Position numbers and translations under genes: made by a program
Part shown: positions 15,404 through 23,146 of the stretch, in pieces
How positions within the stretch are numbered: position 1 is the stretch's first letter
Layout of the letters: every line of letters begins with the position of its first letter
Notes under the pieces: generated by a model
The model's input: the letters and a program-made list of their open reading frames with translations, nothing else
Databases searched by the model: none
What the model was told of the DNA's origin: nothing
Assembly: GCA_001780775.1 (NCBI GenBank)
Contig: MFIO01000014.1
Location: forward strand, 5,884 to 53,682
DNA length: 47,799 nt
Reading direction: 5' to 3'
Origin: Candidatus Giovannonibacteria bacterium RIFCSPLOWO2_12_FULL_43_11c
GTDB lineage: Bacteria; Patescibacteriota; Minisyncoccia; JACPKW01; UBA11713

Positions 15404-17223
15404 AGTGATGCGTTCGAAGTTTGGATAAATGGCGAAACAAAATTCGCGAACGCTTCAAGGATCGGCCTAAGTGTCTCCCTGAAGCCGGGGTCTTTCAGGG
15501 CGACGTTAAGTGTGACATCCACGCTATTGTTGCGAACAGGGTCATCGCTACGTCCATGAATTGTAATGGTGTACGAGGGTGGAGATGGGGTGGTATTGGA
15601 TGGAATCGTTATACTAAATAAAGTCCCTGCTGAATATTCCGACTGAACAAGATTCATATCCGAAAAATTAAAAGTCGCACCGGTAATTGTGGGGGAAATT
15701 TCCACATCGCTTGCTGAAAACGTTATGTTATCAGAAAAACCTCCCCAAATAGTACTCACATATATTCTGCTACTAGATGTAACGGGACTTGAACCTTTTA
15801 TGGTCGCGAAGATGGAAGGAGGATTTGCAGAGAGAGAATAATCGGGAGGCTGTGGAGGTAAAGGCGCCGTATAATGCCACCATAAGTCAGAATACCCGCC
15901 AGCAGGCACATCAACGGTTACGGAATTCCCGGGCGTCGGTGCATTATTATGACAAGTAGTGACGTTGTAACATAGCGTATAGCCCACGCTCCACCCGGCC
16001 GGCACGCCTACAGAGACCACATGAGAACCTGCGGAAACATTAGAAAACATATAAGGATTTACATTTGTTTGCCTATCAACAACAGATCCGACAAAGTCAA
16101 TACTTGGATCAAAATTGGTTACATCGCCAATATTGTTTCCGCGTTTATTAATTACAAAATCGATATTGTCATTGGGAGAAACTGGCGTATTAATATCATA
16201 ACTAATCCCTGTAGTATTTCCATTCTCAATAGTTCCTTGCCATAAGATTGCGTTATTTTTTTTAATGAATATAATAACGCCATCCCCAGTAGGAAAGCCG
16301 TCGCTCGCATTTCCAGTTATATGTATTGTGCCGACGCCAGGAGCAACCCATCTCCTCACCACATCCAAGGCTCTTTCAGGATGCCCTTTAGAGGACCAGA
16401 GCCGGTTCCAGTTATAACGTGGTGGGGGAAATACTTCTAATCCGCGCCAACTATTAGACATATCATAGCCAGTTGGATCGCCCACTAAATCATAAACCAT
16501 CTGATTGCCGTTTGATTCAAGATAGTACCAATTTCTTTGACCCTGTGTAGAAGAAAAATCAGTGGAAGCCTTGTAAAGAGTATTGACGTTGTTATAAAGC
16601 GTTACAGTTTCATTAGCCGGAGGCACGGCTGTTTGATTATTGCCAGGCATTAACACTTTGTATCCTTGGATGGTTCCGGTGGTAGGAAGGCAATTCGGAG
16701 TGGTAAATGTGCCTGAACTAATTACATGGCCTTCATATATTCCAGCGACCGGGTCGACATTATAGAAAAAATGTTGACCAGTTACAGGGGAATTTGCTGT
16801 GCGGTACCTAACAAAATATTCATACGCAGTATTGGATTTCGCCGAAGGAGTCGGTGGACCAGGGTTTGTTGCGTCCCAAATGTAAGAACCGCTACACGGC
16901 AGATTTTCATCCACACTGCGAGAAGTTAAAGGATCGCCCATTATATTTACCCGAATCCAAACAGATTCACATGCAAGATCCAATGGGTTGCCGCCATCAG
17001 ACCACGAAAAGGAAACTGAAGGCGCGTTACCAGCGCATGTGGACATTGCGCTTGAGGATCCGCATGCTGGAGCAATAAAACCTTCGCCGACTTTTTCTAT
17101 AAATTTTGAATCCAAAGCCGCCTCACCAGATTTTCCGAGAGAAAAAAATAAAATTCCCGAAGCCGCGACGGCGCCAAGGACCAGAATTAGGCCAAAAACA
17201 TGCCTAGGAAAGCTTTTCCCCAT
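15400..17223 (-). CDS. Exported multidomain surface protein
   Basis: A 607-residue protein with an N-terminal signal or anchor (about 9-30), a Ser/Gly/Pro-rich beta region including a possible carbohydrate-binding stretch around GTIHITGNASDGFPTGDGVIIFIKKN, and a C-terminal Ig-like domain ending in an amphipathic helix (DPGFRETLRPILEAFANFVSPF). The last roughly 150 residues are clearly homologous to the end of the LamG protein downstream. Its function is probably adhesion; no catalytic motif was seen. A TATAAT box lies 6 nt before the ATG, predicting a leaderless operon mRNA for three overlapping genes. Confidence 0.8.
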   Translation of the reverse strand: MGKSFPRHVFGLILVLGAVAASGILFFSLGKSGEAALDSKFIEKVGEGFIAPACGSSSAMSTCAGNAPSVSFSWSDGGNPLDLACESVWIRVNIMGDPLTSRSVDENLPCSGSYIWDATNPGPPTPSAKSNTAYEYFVRYRTANSPVTGQHFFYNVDPVAGIYEGHVISSGTFTTPNCLPTTGTIQGYKVLMPGNNQTAVPPANETVTLYNNVNTLYKASTDFSSTQGQRNWYYLESNGNQMVYDLVGDPTGYDMSNSWRGLEVFPPPRYNWNRLWSSKGHPERALDVVRRWVAPGVGTIHITGNASDGFPTGDGVIIFIKKNNAILWQGTIENGNTTGISYDINTPVSPNDNIDFVINKRGNNIGDVTNFDPSIDFVGSVVDRQTNVNPYMFSNVSAGSHVVSVGVPAGWSVGYTLCYNVTTCHNNAPTPGNSVTVDVPAGGYSDLWWHYTAPLPPQPPDYSLSANPPSIFATIKGSSPVTSSSRIYVSTIWGGFSDNITFSASDVEISPTITGATFNFSDMNLVQSEYSAGTLFSITIPSNTTPSPPSYTITIHGRSDDPVRNNSVDVTLNVALKDPGFRETLRPILEAFANFVSPFIQTSNASL

Positions 17224-17229
17224 GTCTTT

Positions 17230-17235
17230 ATTATA
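17230..17235 (-). promoter_or_regulatory. Leaderless -10 box of surface-protein operon
   Basis: TATAAT on the minus strand lies 6 nt before the ATG of the 607-residue protein. No convincing -35 box was seen. Confidence 0.5.
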
Positions 17236-17254
17236 CTACTTCTATAAAAATTCT

Positions 17255-18043
17255 TTACAGCGCTTTATCAACAGAGCTCCTTTTCAAATTTTCCTCAATC
17301 GCCCGCTTAAAATCCGAAAAGCCTTTTTCCGATTCAGCCGGATTATTGCCGGGATAGGCCCTTGACCATTCTTCTAGGGTAATGGTTTCTGCGAGCTCCC
17401 GCGCTTTCCTAAACGACGCCTCTGCTGTTTTGTATTTTCTCAAATTAAGTTCTGCGACCCCGAGTGAATTCCAAAGCCATGAATTTTCTTCCGATTTATA
17501 GACATCTTGAAATGCGATCTCAAGGGCGTCTTCCGCCTCTTGATATTTGCCTTGCTTCAACAAAACCCACGCCAGATCGTTGTGGCCAGCCCATTCCTTC
17601 GGAGCCCAGCTGACAAAATTTCGAAAATCCTTCTCCGCGCTATTAAAGTTTCCGTTATAAGAATTTATAAGCGCGCGGATATAAAGCGCGCGGAGATTTT
17701 CGGGATTCGCGTCTAATTCCTTATTTATCTCGGATAAGGCCTTGATTCGCTCCCCCCTTACAAGATAAATTCGCGCCAATTGATAATGCCCCCAAAGAAT
17801 TTTCGAATCTATTTGAACCGCTTTTTTAAAAGCTCTCTCTGATTTTTCCAAATCATACCCGCCGGCTCCGTTGAAATAATGATTCCCGATTTCCAGCGCA
17901 AGCTTGTCGTCCTTCGTCAAAATAATCGCCGCCCTCGCATTGCGATATTTTTGCCAAGCAATTGTAGCCAGCGCGTTCTGCGACAACAAAAACCCAAACA
18001 GCAAAACCGCGAATACCGACATCCATACATCACGGGGTTTCAT
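17255..18043 (-). CDS. Membrane-anchored TPR protein
   Basis: A 262-residue protein with an N-terminal membrane segment (about 8-27) followed by roughly four tetratricopeptide repeats between residues 50 and 220 (for example ILWGHYQLARIYLVRGERIKALSEINKEL and EWAGHNDLAWVLLKQGKYQEAEDALEIAF). TPR arrays hold protein partners together, so it may scaffold the extracytoplasmic proteins encoded around it. It lies between the toroid paralogs and the surface-protein operon. A TATAGA box lies 7 nt before the ATG. Confidence 0.85.
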   Translation of the reverse strand: MKPRDVWMSVFAVLLFGFLLSQNALATIAWQKYRNARAAIILTKDDKLALEIGNHYFNGAGGYDLEKSERAFKKAVQIDSKILWGHYQLARIYLVRGERIKALSEINKELDANPENLRALYIRALINSYNGNFNSAEKDFRNFVSWAPKEWAGHNDLAWVLLKQGKYQEAEDALEIAFQDVYKSEENSWLWNSLGVAELNLRKYKTAEASFRKARELAETITLEEWSRAYPGNNPAESEKGFSDFKRAIEENLKRSSVDKAL

Positions 18044-18111
18044 AATATTATCTATATTGCATCTGTTTTCCCAGTAAGTAAAAAATCAGTATTCTTAGCA
18101 TTCTAAAGAAA

Positions 18112-19266
18112 TCAACTACCAGTAAAAGCTTCTTCAGACTTCTTCAGTTGCACGCGAAATTTTTCCTCGTCGAATTTTAGCAGTTCCTGTGCTACCCACC
18201 CGCTCATGAGCGTGGCCTTTGTATTCTCCCCTTTTTTAAAATTGCTTAAGAATCCGTAATCCCCGTCAAACTTAACTTCTTCTTCACTATCCCACAAATG
18301 CAAAACAACGCTACGCATCAAAGCGAGGGCGTCATCGCGATAGCGACTATTCTGATTATTTTCCATTTCCGCCAATATAAGAAGTGAGTCAATAATTTTC
18401 GCGAAATTTTGGATGTCCAATCGCCTTCGAAGCTCTCGCAGATGAACCTTCAAATTAGCTTTATCGTAAAAATCTTTGGCTGCTATCAAATATTTTTCAT
18501 CTTTGGTCGCAGAATAAGCAGGGAGGTATACAGACCAAACAGCCTGAAAAGAACCTACTTTGACTATAAAGCCGTTGTCTTCATAGAGAGGTTTTTTTTG
18601 ATCGGTAGATTCAATGCCCCTATTTAGAACTTCGTCCGCAACATGGCGCAATCGATCAATATATTTCCTCTCGGAAGTAACTTCGTAAAGCATCGCGAGT
18701 TTATTTCCGTAGTTTCCGCCAACCGCGTCTTTTAATGGCACTTTATCATCTAAAAATCGCCCGGAGACAGCAAGCATTGCATCCAAGTATTTCTTGTCTC
18801 CGGTATCTTTATAATAACGATAGAGCGGGAAAAAGTTCCACTCGCAGTAATTTTTATCGAGTTCATGGCACAATTTTATAGACACTTCCAAAGCCTTATC
18901 AGCCTTTTCCTTATACGTATTGTCGCCCGTTCTTTTTGTTAATTCGTAATAGGCCAAAATAATCTGCCCGGTATGCGGTGGCTCTTCGATCGGCGCTTCG
19001 CGGCACTTCTTCTCTTCTCTAGATTCCGGGTCGCATTGATAGCGAATTACGAACATCCCGTTTGGCTTCGAACTCATGTCCAGAAATTGCGCCGTTCTTT
19101 GTGCAATTTCAACTCCGCTTAGCTCTAAAAGAGGTTTCCTTTCGTCCTTGCCCGCAAAAAAATCATACAAAACATAAATTAAAACCAGAGAAAACACTGC
19201 TAACAGGGCTAAAAAAAACTTATTTTTATTGTCTCGAATATTTCCTACTTCCATCTTAATTTTCAT
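18112..19266 (-). CDS. Membrane-anchored alpha/alpha-toroid-like protein A
   Basis: A 384-residue protein with a short basic N terminus, one membrane helix (about 16-34) and an all-helical extracytoplasmic body whose repeated helix pairs (YKEKADKALEVSIKLC, KYLDAMLAVSGRFLDD, KYIDRLRHVADEVLNRG, KYLIAAKDFYDKANLK) suggest an alpha/alpha toroid, as in six-hairpin glycosidases and epimerases. Shared with paralog B are PPHTGQI, YCEWNFF and WSVYLPAYS plus four cysteines in two pairs (YQC/KC and LC/YC), probably disulfides. I could not assign a reaction; a polysaccharide or peptide substrate is possible. It lies 15 nt after the GCGG peptide gene. Confidence 0.7.
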   Translation of the reverse strand: MKIKMEVGNIRDNKNKFFLALLAVFSLVLIYVLYDFFAGKDERKPLLELSGVEIAQRTAQFLDMSSKPNGMFVIRYQCDPESREEKKCREAPIEEPPHTGQIILAYYELTKRTGDNTYKEKADKALEVSIKLCHELDKNYCEWNFFPLYRYYKDTGDKKYLDAMLAVSGRFLDDKVPLKDAVGGNYGNKLAMLYEVTSERKYIDRLRHVADEVLNRGIESTDQKKPLYEDNGFIVKVGSFQAVWSVYLPAYSATKDEKYLIAAKDFYDKANLKVHLRELRRRLDIQNFAKIIDSLLILAEMENNQNSRYRDDALALMRSVVLHLWDSEEEVKFDGDYGFLSNFKKGENTKATLMSGWVAQELLKFDEEKFRVQLKKSEEAFTGS

Positions 19267-19281
19267 CCATTATAAAAAACA

Positions 19282-19539
19282 CTAACCGCCACAACCTGTT
19301 TTTGAAGGTGGAGGACTGCTCCCTGTATCAGCCATGGCTTCATTTACTATTACGGCACGTAAAAACTCGGAAGATTTTTTGTCCACATCCGTTAAGCTAG
19401 TAAAAAGCTTTCTTTTATACGCACTAAAGGTATCTATTAAAAACTTTCCCCCAAAGCGATACGCCAACGTTGGAACTGCCAAAAACACAAAAATCAAGAC
19501 AAGCGACAGATCGGCCTTTATAAGTTTAGTGTTTCGCAT
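19282..19539 (-). CDS. Small anchored peptide ending in GCGG
   Basis: An 85-residue protein with one membrane segment (about residues 10-27), a charged helical middle and a Pro-rich linker leading to a free C terminus SKTGCGG. No family is recognised. It sits between the two toroid paralogs, 15 nt before paralog A and 19 nt after paralog B, in the same operon. A single Cys next to a Gly-Gly end is unusual and suggests a modification, attachment or thioester site; that is an inference. A second CGG peptide is encoded 3.4 kb away. Confidence 0.6.
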   Translation of the reverse strand: MRNTKLIKADLSLVLIFVFLAVPTLAYRFGGKFLIDTFSAYKRKLFTSLTDVDKKSSEFLRAVIVNEAMADTGSSPPPSKTGCGG

Positions 19540-19558
19540 AGATAAAGTTTAAGATATT

Positions 19559-20725
19559 TCACGGACTCTGTCCATCCGTAGGGGGTTCAAAACTATCGTC
19601 GAGCATTCTAAGATATAGCTGTATTAACCAACCGCTATAGAACGGAGACTTGTTATTCTTGCTTTTATTTGCAGCGTGTAAAAACCCATAATCCGCATTA
19701 AACTGTCTGTTGTATTGCGAGTCCCATCTTTCATTAAGGATATGTTGGCCAATCGCCTTGGCCTGCGCATAAAATACCTCCGGGTCGTCATCGGGTTCAT
19801 CGTGGGATGCTAAAGCCTCAGGCACAGTGCGCATACTACCTTGCAAATCGCCATAATGCGGGTTTCGACCTTGAGCAATTTCAGTAAGATCTAAAAGAAC
19901 TTCCCACGCCTTAGCAAGATTTCCAATGCCCAGCCCAGCGCCTGAATCAAATTTGCCAAGATGTTCGGTAATGTGCGACTTCTCAAAAAAATCCTTAACT
20001 GCGTTAAGATATATTACATTCTGAGTTTCGGCGTAAGCTGGGAGGTAAACGCTCCAAATGATATGGATATCATTATTCCTTACTACATAATAATCGCTGG
20101 TTACAAAAAACTCTAAGCCGCGAGAGAATTTCCCGTCTAATATATCTTTTGCTGTTTTATCAAGCTTATCAAGATATTTTTTTTCTCCCGTAACATGGTA
20201 AAGCGCGGCCAGTTTAATGCCGTTGTTGTTATTCACGGTATTTTCCAGCGATTCATTCAAAAACTTATCCGCAGATTTTAACATAGCTTTCTTAAAACGA
20301 TCGTCCTTGAAATCCATGTAGAAATCGTGGAGTGCGAAGTAATTCCATTCGCAGTAATCAGAATTTTTCTCGCAAGCATCTAACACAAAACCCATGGCGC
20401 GATCAGCTTTTTCTTTATATTTTGGATCACTGGTTGTTTTCCATAAATGATAATACGCGCGGAGAATTTGCCCAGTATGCGGAGGCCCGGACGATTCGAT
20501 GGCTTTGCAAGCGCTATCATTTTTTGTACACTCGTATAATAATTCAAAACTGCCGTCTGGTTTCAAAGTTTTATCAAGAAATAAGGCAGTTTTTTTGGCA
20601 ATTTCCAGCCCCGTTAGACGCTTTCCCGCTTTGACCCCAATAAATTCCGGCAAATATACCGCCGCGTAATACATCAGGGCGATCGCGAAAACAGCCGAAG
20701 CCGCCAAAATTATATTCTTCTTCAT
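19559..20725 (-). CDS. Membrane-anchored alpha/alpha-toroid-like protein B
   Basis: A 388-residue paralog of the preceding toroid protein (collinear motifs LTGLEIAKKTALFLDK, PPHTGQI, YCEWNYF, WSVYLPAYA, DYGFLHA). It has an N-terminal membrane anchor (about 5-22) and an all-helical exported body with the same two Cys pairs. Function unknown. The ORF track starts at a first ATG at 20728, but the TATAAT box lies exactly 6 nt before the second ATG at 20725, which matches the leaderless rule seen elsewhere, so I place the start there. C-terminal region 290-389 is longer and more acidic than in paralog A. Confidence 0.7.
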   Translation of the reverse strand: MKKNIILAASAVFAIALMYYAAVYLPEFIGVKAGKRLTGLEIAKKTALFLDKTLKPDGSFELLYECTKNDSACKAIESSGPPHTGQILRAYYHLWKTTSDPKYKEKADRAMGFVLDACEKNSDYCEWNYFALHDFYMDFKDDRFKKAMLKSADKFLNESLENTVNNNNGIKLAALYHVTGEKKYLDKLDKTAKDILDGKFSRGLEFFVTSDYYVVRNNDIHIIWSVYLPAYAETQNVIYLNAVKDFFEKSHITEHLGKFDSGAGLGIGNLAKAWEVLLDLTEIAQGRNPHYGDLQGSMRTVPEALASHDEPDDDPEVFYAQAKAIGQHILNERWDSQYNRQFNADYGFLHAANKSKNNKSPFYSGWLIQLYLRMLDDSFEPPTDGQSP

Positions 20726-20731
20726 CATAAA

Positions 20732-20737
20732 ATTATA
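20732..20737 (-). promoter_or_regulatory. -10 box of toroid B gene
   Basis: TATAAT on the minus strand lies 3 nt before the first and 6 nt before the second of two adjacent ATG codons; the second fits the spacing used elsewhere in this window. Confidence 0.5.
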
Positions 20738-20750
20738 AATCTTTTAGGTC

Positions 20751-22022
20751 TCAAAACCAAACAAAAATATCGCCATGCGCCTCAAATGCTTGGACTTTCT
20801 TAACGTCGAATTGTATCAAACCTTCATCTATAAAATGCTTGAGAGGAAAGTTTCTTTTAATAATCCATCTGTTCGCTATATGATCCGGATCTATAAAGCT
20901 TTTTGAGTTCGCCTTATCATCCAAATATTCCAATGAAATCCTAAGAGTAGCTTTGTTTTTTTGAGAGAAAAGCTCCGTAACATGAATCTGAAATTGAAAA
21001 TCTACATGGTGAATAGAAAATAAAACGTTCTTTAACTGGGCGATGTCCAGCTTGATTCCCTCAAAATGAAACTCCTTGTCTACGCTACCGACTACCCTTA
21101 GGAATTTTTTGCCGCAAGCGCAAATCTCGTCTTCCCAAATACCAAGATCAGAAGTCTTATATCTCACAAGGGGCAAAAATCCGTGTTTTTTTATTGAGCT
21201 TACGATAATGTTGCCGGGTTTGCGGATAGCTCCTCCTTCGCGCAACAATTCAACGAACATATCATCATATAAATGAAATAGATTGGGATCCTCGTACGGC
21301 GCCTTTCTGCATCTGTAGCCAACAATATTGCCGCCGATAATGCGGTAAGCATTTTCGACAACGGCATGCGGGTAAAAATTACTAAGGTTTTGCAAGCGGA
21401 AAAAAGAAAGATGTCCAGTCGGGACAAAAATGAATTTGATGTATTCCCCAGCGCCTGTAATATCCATTTCTTTCCCCAAATTCAGCGCATTTTGATAAGA
21501 CGCAATAAGGCTGTCGATTTTAAGATAATCAGCAAGCACCGCTGTGTATTTCATGGCATGAGGATCACCGATTATATGTAATAATTTAAGCTTACGGCAA
21601 ACTCTAGCTAGCCTATTGGTAAATGAGCTTGGCGTCAAAGTAATCGCCCCACTTATATTCCTTTCCGAAAGAATTTCGAGCGTCTTCTGGGAAGCACTTC
21701 CGTATTCATCTGAAACTTTAGCGAAATTCAAAAAGCCGTAGCGCTCCTCTATTGTTAAGAGACCAGAAAAATTATCCTTCCAAGATCCAGGACCGTGAAT
21801 TGATTCGTAATGCATCCTGATTGCCATGTCAATATTATCGTTCGTCAGTACGGGAATTTTTTCTATATCAATAAAGTTCTCAATAGACAATTTCCAATCA
21901 AAGCCTGCTTGCTTGTACTTATCTCTATAATAGGAATTTTCATCGCCTGCAACGCTTTTCAAGAAATCATTAAAAAAGCGTAATGCCGATTGGCGTTCTT
22001 CGTCTGTATATATTTCATTCAT
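20751..22022 (-). CDS. PaaK-like adenylate-forming enzyme (full length)
   Basis: A 423-residue protein of the phenylacetate-CoA ligase / F390 synthetase-like branch of adenylate-forming enzymes. It has an N-terminal helical region with FYRDKYK-like start (NSYYRDKYKQAGFDWKL), GAITLTPSSFTNRL at the expected nucleotide loop, VRYKTSDLGIW, the CACGKKFLRVVGSVDKEFHFEGIKLD segment and a C-terminal domain. The substrate carboxylate is unknown. It is the third PaaK-like gene in this cluster. An extended -10 (TGGTATAAT) and an AAGGAT site lie before the ATG, so it may also be transcribed separately. Confidence 0.8.
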   Translation of the reverse strand: MNEIYTDEERQSALRFFNDFLKSVAGDENSYYRDKYKQAGFDWKLSIENFIDIEKIPVLTNDNIDMAIRMHYESIHGPGSWKDNFSGLLTIEERYGFLNFAKVSDEYGSASQKTLEILSERNISGAITLTPSSFTNRLARVCRKLKLLHIIGDPHAMKYTAVLADYLKIDSLIASYQNALNLGKEMDITGAGEYIKFIFVPTGHLSFFRLQNLSNFYPHAVVENAYRIIGGNIVGYRCRKAPYEDPNLFHLYDDMFVELLREGGAIRKPGNIIVSSIKKHGFLPLVRYKTSDLGIWEDEICACGKKFLRVVGSVDKEFHFEGIKLDIAQLKNVLFSIHHVDFQFQIHVTELFSQKNKATLRISLEYLDDKANSKSFIDPDHIANRWIIKRNFPLKHFIDEGLIQFDVKKVQAFEAHGDIFVWF

Positions 22023-22043
22023 TTTTATATATCCTTAATTTCT

Positions 22044-22052
22044 ATTATACCA
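22044..22052 (-). promoter_or_regulatory. Extended -10 promoter before PaaK-like gene 3
   Basis: TGGTATAAT on the minus strand ends 21 nt before the ATG; a weak ribosome site (AAGGAT) lies in between, so this mRNA has a short leader. Confidence 0.5.
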
Positions 22053-22060
22053 AAATTAAT

Positions 22061-22936
22061 TTATCCCAAACGAAAAGAAGGAATACCGCAACTGCACGAG
22101 CCAGCCACAGAATACAATAGTATATTAGTTTGATAGCGTATCATTGGGCAAGCTTGAAGACGAGAAGAAGTTATAACGGCTATGCCGGGCTCTATAAAAA
22201 CATCATTGAAGGGGTGGAATACAAAATCCATGTCCCGGTTTGATTCAGGGCATTTAAAAGCTAATCGCCCCGTTTCAGGGAGGCTTAAGATATAGTCAAT
22301 AATGATGCCTTCAGGCCAGTGCCAGTCGGTATAACAAAATTGAGAATCAATAAGCGTTATGCTTTTTAATGGGAGTTTCGCTCTAATTAAGTCGTGCTTA
22401 TAGTGATCTATCGAATATCTATCGAGAAAAATGCTATCCGCCTCGTATTGCTTCGATACAGAAAATATAAGTTCAGAATTCGGGATTTCTCCAATCAATG
22501 GGATAAGATTCTGCTCATAAATATAGACGCAATGTTCTAATGCTTCATATATGTCCCCCATCAGAACTAGAGGGCGTTTACCGTTTATCGGCAGACCACT
22601 CTTTTTTATCTCATCAACAGTCCTGTGCAATAAAAAAGACCTTTCTGCTTCTGGAGACTTAATCAGTTTATATACGGCGGGACCTTCACCATAAATTCTG
22701 TCGTGGTAAAACGTTAAGGCAAGCTCCTGCCTCGTCACAATAGGCAGCTCTCTTAAAAAATCGTAATTCAAATTGTCTGGCAAATCCGAAAAACTTATTT
22801 TTAATCCTTTTTTCTTATATTTTTCACGATAAAAATCTGCGGGTGCCGACAGAACCGTCTTTAAAAGGTTCGAAAACTGACTTAAAAAAACTTTTTCCGA
22901 ATTATTCGTTGAGTTGCAAATCCTAGTGTCAAGCAT
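22061..22936 (-). CDS. PaaK-like protein lacking the C-terminal domain
   Basis: A 291-residue relative of the adenylate-forming proteins on either side. It contains the N-terminal YREKYKKKGLKI segment, the central Rossmann-like part and MIRYQTNILLYSVAGSCSCGIPSFRLG, then stops exactly where PaaK relatives continue into the hinge and C-terminal domain. No continuation is found in other frames in the 38 nt before the next gene. Without the C-terminal domain, which normally supplies the catalytic Lys, it is unlikely to be a complete ligase; it may be a regulator, a partner subunit or a decaying copy. Confidence 0.65.
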   Translation of the reverse strand: MLDTRICNSTNNSEKVFLSQFSNLLKTVLSAPADFYREKYKKKGLKISFSDLPDNLNYDFLRELPIVTRQELALTFYHDRIYGEGPAVYKLIKSPEAERSFLLHRTVDEIKKSGLPINGKRPLVLMGDIYEALEHCVYIYEQNLIPLIGEIPNSELIFSVSKQYEADSIFLDRYSIDHYKHDLIRAKLPLKSITLIDSQFCYTDWHWPEGIIIDYILSLPETGRLAFKCPESNRDMDFVFHPFNDVFIEPGIAVITSSRLQACPMIRYQTNILLYSVAGSCSCGIPSFRLG

Positions 22937-22964
22937 TTGAAATTGGGTTAAGCTTCGTTATAAT
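22937..22964 (+). promoter_or_regulatory. Near-consensus promoter of 54-residue ORF
   Basis: TTGAAA and TATAAT are separated by 16 nt on the plus strand. The -10 box ends 14 nt before the ATG at 22979, giving a predicted leader of about 8 nt. A minus-strand TATAAT (22963-22968) overlaps it and may serve the divergent truncated PaaK-like gene. Confidence 0.65.
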
Positions 22965-22978
22965 TATATATATTGAAT

Positions 22979-23143
22979 ATGCCTTACTACATCCTCAAAA
23001 AACTATATGCAATAATGACTGATCTCCTCGCCAAATGGCGAGGCCATTTTAATAAGGATGACGAAACTGAATCACAGCCCACACCCAAAAAAGAAAATCC
23101 GAACGCAAAACTTTTCATAAGCTGTGGCGGTTTCATAGAATAG
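22979..23143 (+). CDS. Small 54-residue peptide with C-terminal CGG motif
   Basis: An unlisted plus-strand ORF of 54 codons. The product has an amphipathic N-terminal helix (MPYYILKKLYAIMTDLLAKW), a charged Pro/Lys/Asn linker (about 26-43) and the tail KLFISCGGFIE. No family is recognised. Support comes from the near-consensus promoter directly upstream, the otherwise empty 210-nt gap it fills, and its shared CGG with the 85-residue peptide of the same cluster. A leader-linker-core layout resembles a modified-peptide precursor, which is an inference. It is the only plus-strand gene between 1 and 27 kb. A 7-bp hairpin (23026-23043) lies inside it. Confidence 0.5.
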   Translation: MPYYILKKLYAIMTDLLAKWRGHFNKDDETESQPTPKKENPNAKLFISCGGFIE

Positions 23144-23146
23144 ATT

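Noticed and set aside
12627-17223. Surface-protein genes as a prophage tail or phage module
   Set aside because: Signal peptides, LamG domains and anchors with no phage structural, integrase or lysis genes around indicate cell-surface proteins.
22979-23143. Internal 7-bp hairpin (CCTCGCC-AAAT-GGCGAGG) as a terminator or small-RNA structure
   Set aside because: It is followed by CCATTTT on the plus strand and by no U tract on the minus strand, and lies in an open reading frame with a promoter; a terminator call is not supported.
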